The translations under genes and the position numbers were made by a program. The notes beneath the pieces are model-generated. The model was not told the DNA's origin and did not search any database. It saw only the letters and a program-made list of their open reading frames with translations. DNA of 64,000 bases. It comes from SHND01 sp964469005. GTDB taxonomy: Bacteria > Chloroflexota > Anaerolineae > UBA4142 > SHND01. The stretch lies in the NCBI GenBank assembly GCA_964469005.1, contig CAYXXF010000016.1:1-64000 (forward strand), written 5' to 3'. Below are positions 35,662-44,600 of this stretch, in pieces (position 1 is the first letter of the stretch; every line of letters starts with the position of its first letter).

Positions 35662-36030
35662 ATGGCAGTCCAAAGTTTTCGTGATTTGTATTGCTATCAA
35701 AATGCACTCAAGGCAATTCCCCGCACCGAAGAAGTAGTTGAAAAATTGATTCGCCCTCGCGACCCCAAACTCGCGAGCCAAATTCGGAATGCGGCTCATT
35801 CTGTGCCTTCCAACATCGCGGAGGGATTCGGTCATTTGGAGAAGGAAGGAGATTTCAAACGATTTATGCGAATTGCTATGGCATCAGCAAATGAAGTTTG
35901 TGCGCGATTGGATTCCGCACATGCAGCAAATTACATTGATTCAAAAACTGTAGATGAACTTGCCGCCTCTTGGATTGTCGTTGGCAAGCAGTTAAACAAA
36001 CTCATTCAAAACTGGCGCAGATACAATTGA
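35662..36030 (+). CDS. Four-helix-bundle protein (S23/IVP, Avd-like)
   Basis: 122 residues from the ATG at 35662, with GAGGAG 8 nt upstream; a longer frame from 35617 starts inside the repeat array and is rejected. SFRDLYCYQNALKAI, IRNAAHSVPSNIAEGFGH and FMRIAMASANEVCARLD match the four-helix-bundle family found in 23S rRNA intervening sequences and as the diversity-element accessory Avd. No reverse transcriptase, template/variable repeats or rRNA are nearby, so neither known role is shown. It is flanked by inverted 7-bp arrays that have altered the ends of both neighbouring genes. Its codon use is less GCG-rich than the operon. Confidence 0.88.
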   Translation: MAVQSFRDLYCYQNALKAIPRTEEVVEKLIRPRDPKLASQIRNAAHSVPSNIAEGFGHLEKEGDFKRFMRIAMASANEVCARLDSAHAANYIDSKTVDELAASWIVVGKQLNKLIQNWRRYN

Positions 36031-36048
36031 AGACAAGTTGAGAATTGA

Positions 36049-36104
36049 CATCCAATTTCCAACATCCAACATCCAACATCCAACATCCAACATCCAATTT
36101 CCAA
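36049..36104. repeat. Right 7-bp tandem array beside the four-helix-bundle gene
   Basis: Eight heptamers: CATCCAA, TTTCCAA, five CATCCAA, TTTCCAA. Opposite in polarity to the left array. It runs up to the ATG of the permease and removes any Shine-Dalgarno there. Confidence 0.8.
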
Positions 36105-36109
36105 TCTCA

Positions 36110-38296
36110 ATGTCCTTTTTCTCCCGCGATGAAATTCTTGGTGGCAGCTTGCCCTCACGACGCGCAAGCATGTTGCTGTTTGCCATCGAGAATCGCGTCG
36201 CGCAATTCGTAGAACAAGATGTGCGCGATGCGGCGGTGTATCTGACGTTTGCGAACAGCCAAACGCGCGAACAAGATTTTTTCGCCGCGCTCGCGCGCGG
36301 ACGCGAACAAGAAGTGAGCGTGACGATTCAACAACTCGAACATTATGCGCCGCAATGGAAAGCGCTGCTCCCCGAAACATCTGACCCGAAATTAAACGCC
36401 GCGCTCGCGGACTTGATTGGCAAAAAATATAAATTCACGCGCGCGGAAATTCCAAACATGCGCGCGGTTTTGCAACTGGATGACGCGGCAACGCAGCAGG
36501 CATTTCAAAACGGATTCGATAAGGCACTTGATACGATTTACGCACCGCAGGTAGATGTCGGGAGTCAAGCGCGTTTTGCGTGGGCGCGTTTTGCCGCGCG
36601 TTTAGAAAACTTGCCGCCGTTTTGGCTCGCGTTTTTTTTGACAATGCCCGGCGCGGCAGGGTTGTTGGCGCTGCCGATTGCGTTGGCGCGCGTGGGACTT
36701 GTGGGCGGACTTGTATTGTTGTTTGTGTTTGCGCTGCTCAACATGTTCACCGCCACCGCGCTCGCCGAAGCCACCGCGCGCGCGGGCGTCACGCGTTTGG
36801 GGTTGGGTTGGCTCGGACAGTTGGTGCAAGAATATCTGGGCGGCGCGGGCGCGGTCTTTCTCACGATTATTCTCGCGCTCAATAATTTTTTTGTGCTGGT
36901 CATTTTCTTTCTCGGTGTTGGCGGTACACTGCAAGAGGCGACGCAATTGCCGATTTGGTTTTGGATGGTAGCATTGTTTGGCATTTGCATTTTTTTTCTC
37001 TCGCGCGGTTCGCTCAATTCCACCATCGCTTCGACGCTGCTCATTATTTTTGTGGTGATTCTTTTGCTGTTGTTGATTCCACTCCTGGCGGTGCCGCATT
37101 TTGAAGGCGCCAACCTTGCGCGCGCCGCGTTCCTCGCGCTCGATTTCGCGTCCGTGCAATTTGTGTTGGGAATTTTGTTGACGACCTACTTTTCGCATTT
37201 GTTGATTGCAACGTACGCGCCTGTCGTAATCCGACGCGACGCAAGCGCGCGCTCTTGGATTTGGGGCAGCGCGGCGGCGATTTTTGGATTCATGTTGATT
37301 GCGGCATTGTGGTTGATTGCCTTGAACGGCGCGCTTGCGCCCGATGCGATTGCGAACGCGCCCGGAACAATTCTCGCGCCGTTGGCGGAAAAAGCAGGCG
37401 GAATTGTGCTGTGGCTCGGTTCGCTCGTGGTGATTTTGTCGCTTGGTCTGGCGACGGTGCAAATTTCGTTGGGGCTTTATTACATGGTGCAAGAACGTTT
37501 GCCCGCGCCGCGACAAGGTTCATTCTTGGCAAATCCGCACGCGCGTTTTTTGGTTTCGATTGTGCCGATGGTTGGCATCCTCGCGCTCGCGGAATGGTTG
37601 GCGTTCACGGGAGCGAGTTCGTTCGCGAATTTGCTGGGAATTCTCGGCGCGTTCTCATTGCCATTGTTAAGCGGCGTGTTTCCCATTTTGCTTTTCGCGG
37701 CGACGCGACGCAAAGGCGAATTTGTGCCCATCGGCGCGGCGCGTTGGCTCAGTCATCCGATTCTTTTGGGCGCGGTGTATGTTTTGTTTGTCGGAATGAT
37801 TTTTGTGTACGGCGTTTTTATCTTTCAAGACACAACGACGCGTGTTTTGATAATTGGTGTTGGGATTGCGACGCTGCTGGTTTCGTTTCTGATGTGGCAA
37901 CGTGGCGCGTTTGCTTCGCGTCTGGTGATTCTCGCGCAAAAGGATGAACGCAATCCCCGCGCTTCCAATTATGCGATGGTCGAACGCGGCGATTACGCGC
38001 GCGCAAAAGTAGAATTGGAATACGCGACGCGCGTAGAAAATTTTGACGCGCCGCGTCATGAATTTATCTGGGAACGTTTGCGCGCGCTGCGTGTACGCGT
38101 GGACACGCAACGCGCGCGCCAATTAAAAATTTGGCTCTTGCGTTTTACATCGGAAGGCGCGGTGCAGGGCATGAACGCGCACGTGGAAATCCAAAATGCG
38201 GGACGCGTGGAAAATATTGAATTAAAGGAAACGCGCGCAGAGGCGAGTGTGCCATTGGAAATGGGCGCAGTGGACGCGCGGATAACGTTTGAATGA
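36110..38296 (+). CDS. Amino-acid-permease-like membrane protein with soluble N- and C-terminal regions
   Basis: 728 residues from the ATG at 36110. A cytosolic N-terminal region of about 170 residues (RDEILGGSLPSRRASMLLFA onwards, helical) precedes about eleven membrane helices. The first is FFLTMPGAAGLLALPIALARVG, a broken-helix pattern of the aromatic amino acid/polyamine/organocation transporters. A C-terminal soluble region of about 140 residues (FASRLVILAQKDERNPRASN, LRALRVRVDTQRARQLKI) follows. Neither soluble part is usual in transporters. Transport or, given the operon, a transceptor-like sensor is possible. A TTG at 36038 would add 24 repeat-coded residues; the true start is uncertain. 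Confidence 0.72.
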   Translation: MSFFSRDEILGGSLPSRRASMLLFAIENRVAQFVEQDVRDAAVYLTFANSQTREQDFFAALARGREQEVSVTIQQLEHYAPQWKALLPETSDPKLNAALADLIGKKYKFTRAEIPNMRAVLQLDDAATQQAFQNGFDKALDTIYAPQVDVGSQARFAWARFAARLENLPPFWLAFFLTMPGAAGLLALPIALARVGLVGGLVLLFVFALLNMFTATALAEATARAGVTRLGLGWLGQLVQEYLGGAGAVFLTIILALNNFFVLVIFFLGVGGTLQEATQLPIWFWMVALFGICIFFLSRGSLNSTIASTLLIIFVVILLLLLIPLLAVPHFEGANLARAAFLALDFASVQFVLGILLTTYFSHLLIATYAPVVIRRDASARSWIWGSAAAIFGFMLIAALWLIALNGALAPDAIANAPGTILAPLAEKAGGIVLWLGSLVVILSLGLATVQISLGLYYMVQERLPAPRQGSFLANPHARFLVSIVPMVGILALAEWLAFTGASSFANLLGILGAFSLPLLSGVFPILLFAATRRKGEFVPIGAARWLSHPILLGAVYVLFVGMIFVYGVFIFQDTTTRVLIIGVGIATLLVSFLMWQRGAFASRLVILAQKDERNPRASNYAMVERGDYARAKVELEYATRVENFDAPRHEFIWERLRALRVRVDTQRARQLKIWLLRFTSEGAVQGMNAHVEIQNAGRVENIELKETRAEASVPLEMGAVDARITFE

Positions 38297-38309
38297 CGGA
38301 GCGGTTACG

Positions 38310-38672
38310 GTGAAAAAAATTTTAATCGTCGAAGATGTGGATATGAATGTGGATTTGCTCACACAATTGTTGGAGGACGAGTACGAGTTGGTCGTCGCCA
38401 ATGATGGGTTGCAAGGTGTGAGCGTGGCGGAGCAAGTAAAACCCGATTTGATTTTGATGGACATGTCACTGCCGGGGATTGACGGTTATGAAGCGACGCG
38501 ATGCATCAAAGCAAATGACGCGCTCAAACAGATTCCCGTCATCGGTTTGTCCGCGCACGCGATGAGCGGCGATGCCGATAAAGCACGCGCGGCGGGCTGC
38601 GATGATTATTTGACCAAACCTGTGAATGACGAATTGTTGTTTCAAAAGTTGGAGCAGTTTCTCAAAGCGTGA
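38310..38672 (+). CDS. CheY/DivK-like single-domain response regulator
   Basis: 120 residues, receiver domain only: acidic pair ED at 8-9, phospho-acceptor in LILMDMSLPGIDGYEATR, switch LSAHAM and TKPVN. Lacking an output domain, it is a phosphorelay or protein-interaction receiver. GTG start with GGAG upstream, 13 nt after the permease stop; a TTG-started longer form is possible but unlikely. It sits directly before the giant hybrid kinase and is a likely partner. Confidence 0.9.
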   Translation: MKKILIVEDVDMNVDLLTQLLEDEYELVVANDGLQGVSVAEQVKPDLILMDMSLPGIDGYEATRCIKANDALKQIPVIGLSAHAMSGDADKARAAGCDDYLTKPVNDELLFQKLEQFLKA

Positions 38673-38685
38673 AAGAGAAATTCTG

Positions 38686-41600
38686 ATGAACGACGAACGC
38701 AAAACCAAAGTGCAATTGATGCAAGAACTCGCCGCGCTGCGCGTCCACGCCGCCGAGTTGGAAATTGCGCGCACGCGCGCCGAAACGTTGCAGGCGGTCA
38801 CGCAGGCATTGAGCCAAACGCTTAATTTGCAGCAAGTGTTTGAAGTAATTTTGCGCGAGCTGCAAAAGGTCGTCCCGTACGACAGTTCTTCGATTCAGGT
38901 GATTCAGAACAATCGTTTGGTCATTGTGGGCGGGCGCGGCTTTGAAAATTTGGATGCGCTGCTCGGCATCGGGTTTGATTTGGACGATGAAACCAATCCG
39001 GGCGTGCAGGTGTTACGCACGAAACGTCCGCAAGTGTACGGGGATGTTTCACAGCATCCACATTTCTTGAGCCAAATTCACGGCGGCGGAAAGATTCGCG
39101 GTTGGATTGGCGCGCCGCTCTTGTACGGCGACAAAGTGATTGGCGTTATTACGCTCGACAAATTTGAATCCGATTTTTACAACGCGGAATTGGCAGAACT
39201 CGCGATGGCATTTGCTGCCGAAGCCGCGATTGCGATTCAAAACGCGCGTTTGTTTGAAACCGAACGCGCCGCGCGTGAACAAGCGGAAACCTTGCGCGCC
39301 GCAGCGCAAGCACTCGGCAGTACGTTAAGCTTGCGTCATGTGTTTGAATTGATTTTGACCGAGCTGCGAAAGGTTGTGCCCTACGACAGCTGTTCGGTGC
39401 AGCAATTGGAAGGCAACGCGATGGTGATTGTCGGCGGACACGGCTTTCCCAATTTGGATGAATTGCTCGGCGCGCGGTTTGATTGGCGCGGCGAAGACGA
39501 CCCGGCAGGTGATGTAGTGCAACGTCGCGCACCGGTTATCATGGCAGATGTCTCGGCGCGATTCAAACATTTCACAGAGGAAACGCATGGTCGCGGACGC
39601 GTGCGCGGCTGGATGGGCGTGCCGTTACTTTTCGGCGAGCGCTTGATTGGGATGTTGACGCTCGACAAGTTCGAGGAAAATTTTTACACGCCCGAGCACG
39701 CGCGGCTCGCACAAGCGTTTGCGGCACAAGCCGCGACGGCAATTGAAAACGCGCGCTTGTTTGATGAAACGAATCGCGCGAGGGAAATTACCGAGACTCT
39801 GCGCGCGGCAAATATCGCGCTGACTCAAACGCTCGACCTCGACACAATTTTTGAAACGCTCTTGGATTATTTGCAGCGCCTGATTCCTTACGACAGCGCA
39901 ACCATCATGCTCCTGCGTGATGAAACACGTCTCGACGCGCAAGCGGTGCGCGGGTACGAACATTGGGTGGAGCCTGCGCTTGCGCGCGCGGTACGTTTTG
40001 AATTTCGAAATGCTCCGCACATCAATGACATCGTCACCCTGCAAACCTCGCTGGTCATTCCGGACACGCGAGAGCATCCGCACTGGGTTGTTGTTCCCAG
40101 TTCGGCGCATGTCCGCAATTGGTTGGGCGTGCCGCTGGTCGCCGGCGGCAAAACCATTGGCATTTACTCGCTCGACAAGAAAACACCTAATTTTTTCACC
40201 GACGAGCACCGCCGTCTCGCCGAGGCGCTGGCGGCGCAAGCGGCGATTGCGATTGAAAAATCGCAGCTGTTTGAAAGTGAACGTGTCGCGCTGGTGCAAA
40301 CCGAAACTCAAGCGCGCCGTCTCGCCTCGTTGAATCGCGTCTCGCAAGCTGCCAGCTCGCTGCTGGAATTGCGCGCCATCTTGGAGATTGCCGCACAAGA
40401 AATCGTGTCACAACTCGACGCACGCAGCTGCGGCGTCGGGCTGCTGAACGATGCGCGAACGCAAATCGAAGTGATTGCGTTTGCGGGGAAACCGGGAGCG
40501 GAAAATTCGGTTGGGGTGTTGATTCCCGTTGAGGGAAATATCGCTACAGAACAAGTGATTGCGACGCGTCAGTCGGTTGTCATCTCGGATGCGCGAAACA
40601 CTCCTCTGCAAAACGAAGCGACACGCGCGGTCATGCGCGCGCGCGGCACCGAATGTTTGCTCATCACACCGATGATTGTACGCGGCGAAGTGATTGGCAC
40701 ATTTGGTACGGATACAGAAGAGGTTGGACGTGTTTTTACGCCGGACCAAGTGAGTTTGGCAGAAACGATTGCGGGACAAATCAGCGGCGCGATTGAAAAC
40801 GCGCGCCTCTTTGACCAAACAAAACGGCTGCTGCAAGAAAGCGAACAGCGCGCCGCCGAGCTGCAAATCGTCAACAGCATCAGCGTGGCAATGTCGCAGC
40901 GCCTCGACATGCAAGGCATCATTCATGCCGTCGGCGAAAGGGTGCGCGCAATTTTCAATGTCGAAGTCACGGAAATTTTACTGTTGGATGAAACGACGAA
41001 CCTCATCCGCACGCCCTACTCGTATTATCGCGGTTATCAAGAGTTTGGACCCTTTCCATTTGGCGAAGGTTTGACGACACGTGTCATACAAACGCGCGCG
41101 CCCGTCACATACGGCAGCCTCGCGGATTCTATGGAGATGGGTGTGCTGCATTTGTCAGAAGAAGACAAGACCGAATCGTATATCGGCGTGCCGATTATTG
41201 CGGGCGACAAAGCATTGGGTGTGTTGAGCGTGCAGAGTTACAAACCCTACGCGTTCGATGAAAACAATGTGCGCTTGCTTTCGACCCTTGCCTCGAATAT
41301 GGGCGTGGCGTTAGAGAACGCGCGCTTGTTTGACGAAACGCAACGCTTGCTTCAAGAAACGGAACAACGCAACGCGGAACTCGCCATCATCAACAGCGTA
41401 CAAGAAGGGCTTGCCACGAAATTAGAGATGCAGGCGATTTACGATTTGGTGGGCGACAAGATTCGCGACATTTTCGACGCACAGCATGTTGTCATTGGGT
41501 ATCGGCACCCTACTACCCACGAGATGCATTACCCGTACACGTATGGCAAAGACGGACGCACATATGATGCCCCGACGCCTTCGGGACCGTTTGAACAGTA

Positions 41601-44600
41601 TTGGATGGAAACCCGCCAACCTCTCGTCTGGAACTCACATGCAGAGATGCTTGCTGTGCCATCCGGCGTGTGGCGCTTGCTTGTCCCCGCAGGCGAGGAA
41701 TTACCACTTCAGAAATCGCTTATCGCGGTCCCGATGTTTGTCGGAGACGAGCTGCGCGGAGGCATCTCGTTGCAAAATCTTGACCGCGAACACGCGTTCA
41801 GTGATTCGGATATTCGACTGCTGCAAACGCTTGCCAACAGCATGACCGTGGCGTTGGAGAACGCGCGCTTGTTTGACGAGACCCAACGCCTTTTAAAAGA
41901 GACGGAACAGCGCAACGCGGAACTCGCCATCATCAACAGCGTGCAGCAAGGGCTTGCCACGAAATTAGAGATGCAGGCGATTTACGATTTGGTGGGCGAC
42001 AAGATTCGCGACATTTTTGACGCGCAGGTAGTGGACATCGGACTTTATGACCGCGACGAAAACTTGATTCACTTTCCGTACACCATCGAACGCGGCATGC
42101 GCTTTCCCGATGAGCCGATGGAATTGATTGGCTATCGAAAACATGTTGTCGAAACGCGGCAGCCCTTGCTGATCAATGAAAATGCCGAGCAAGCTGCCGC
42201 GCAGTTTGGCAACCCACTAATCTTGGTCGGCGAAGTGCCCAAATCCGTTTTGTTCGTTCCAATGCTCGTCGGTGGTGAAGCGCGCGGCGTCATCTCGTTA
42301 CAGAATCTTGACCGCGAAAATGCGTTCACCGAATCGGATGTGAGTCTGCTGCAAACGCTTGCGAACAGCATGAGTGCCGCGCTCGAAAACGCGCGCTTGC
42401 TGGATGAAACGACGCGGCGCGCGAACGAAATGACCGCGCTCACCGAAATCGGGCGCGAAATTACGGCAACCCTCGACCTCAACACGGTGCTGGAACAAAT
42501 TGCCACACGCGCAAAAAATCTCTTGAACGCGCGCGATGTTTCGATTCGCTTGCTCGAGCCCGATGGCAATTTGCCCACCGTTGTCGCCATTGGCAAATAC
42601 GCCACAATCAATCTTGCCGACGCGCTGCGAATTGGCGAGGGCATCAGCGGCAATGTTGTGCAGACCGGGATTGCCGAAATTGTGAACGACCCCTTGAACG
42701 ACCCGCGCGCGCGCGATTTGCCGGGCACTGAAGAGGATGAGCCGAACGAAGCTCTCTTGCTCGCGCCGCTGCTTGTGCGCGAACAAGTCATCGGCATCAT
42801 GGTCTTGTGGCGTGACCGCGACGAACATGGTCCGTTTGCGCAAAGCGATTTGGATTTCATGATTGGGTTGTCGCGCCAAGCCGCCGTGGCGATTCAAAAC
42901 GCGCGGCTGTTTAATGAAAGTCAAGAGCGCACCGCCGAACTCACCATCATCAATCGCGTCGGTCAAGTCCTCACACAGCAGCTCGATTTGAATACGATGA
43001 TTGATTTGGTCGGCGATGAGATTCGCAAAACGCTCGACACGGCGGACATTGGCATCGGATTGTATGACCCAGAGACTAACTTGCTGCATGTGCCCTATGT
43101 GTACAAAGGCAATGAACGGATTTCCGCGCCGCCCACCCCCTTGAGCGAGTATAGTCTGCGCTCCGCGCAAAATGGAAAACCACTCGTCCTGAATCACAAC
43201 GTTGACAAATTGTGGGAGCGGTATGGTTCAAACTTGACCATCGGTCCGAATGTTCCCAAATCATTGGTGATGGTGCCGGTATTGGCGGGCAGCACTTTAA
43301 TCGGCGGCATCACCGTCCAAAATTTTGAACGTGAAAACGCGTTCTCGGATTCGACGGTGCGGCTGTTGGAAACGGTGGCGTCCAATATCGGCGCGGCGAT
43401 TCAAAACGCGCGTCTGTTTGACGAAACACAGCGGCTCTTGAAACAGAGCGTGCAGCGCGCGGCAGAGCTGGCAATTATCAACGGCGTCAGTCAAGCCATG
43501 TCGCAACAGCTGGATATAAAAACAATCACGCACATTGTCGGCGACCAGGTGCGAGAATTGCTGCAGCTCGATGTGTGCGAGATTCTCTTGCTCGAGCCGG
43601 CGACAAACATGATTCATCATTCCTACGTGTTTGACCGCGGCTACAAGTCACTGGCGCCCTTTCCCTTTGGCGAAGGTTTGACTTCGCGCATTATTCGCAC
43701 ACGCGAGCCGCTGTCGCTCCAATCGTACGCGGAACAGGAAGCGGCGGGGGCATTGTATTTAGAAGGCGAAGAAAAATCCGAAGCGTGGGTGGGTGTGCCG
43801 ATTATCGCAAGTGAACGCGCGCTCGGCGTGCTGATTGTGCAAAGCTATGAACCGCACGCGTTTGAAGAAGCGAGCGTCCGCTTGTTGTCAACGCTCGCGG
43901 CAAACATGGGCATCGCGCTAGAGAATGCGCGCTTGTTTGCTGAAACACAGCGGCGCGCGAATGAAATGGCGGCGCTCACGGAAATCGGACGCGAAATTTC
44001 GGCGACGCTCGAACTCAATACCGTGTTGGAATTGATTGGTTCGCGCGCGTTTGATATTTTGAATGCGCGCGATGTGGTGCTGCGTTTGGTCGAACCCGAC
44101 GGCGACATGCCCGCGGTCGTAACACGCGGCAAGTACGCGGACTTGTTCAAAACGCGCGTGGTGCAGTTGGGCAAAGGGCTCACAGGCAGTATTGCCCAAA
44201 CGGGCAAAGCCGAAGTGGTCAACAATCCGTTGAGTGACCCGCGCGTGGCGCATGTGCCGGGCATGGAAGATGATGAACAAAGTGAAGCGATGCTTTTTGC
44301 GCCATTACTCACCGGCGAGACCGTGCTTGGAATGTTGGTCGTGTGGCGCGACAAAAATCTCAGCGGTGCATTCACTCAATCCGACCTCGATTTCGCCGTT
44401 GGACTCGCGCGTCAAGCCGCGATAGCCATTCAGAATGCGCGCCTCTTTGACGAGTCCAAGCGATTGTTTTACGCCGCGCAAGAACGCACGGAAGAATTGA
44501 CGCTCGTGACGCGGGTACAGCAAGACCTTTCGGCAGAACTCGATTTGGACGCCGTGTACGATGCGGTTGGCACGCGGCTCAGTTCCATCTTTGACGCGCA

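Noticed and set aside
35582..36104. Diversity-generating retroelement suggested by the Avd-like gene
   Set aside because: No reverse transcriptase and no template/variable repeat pair are visible.
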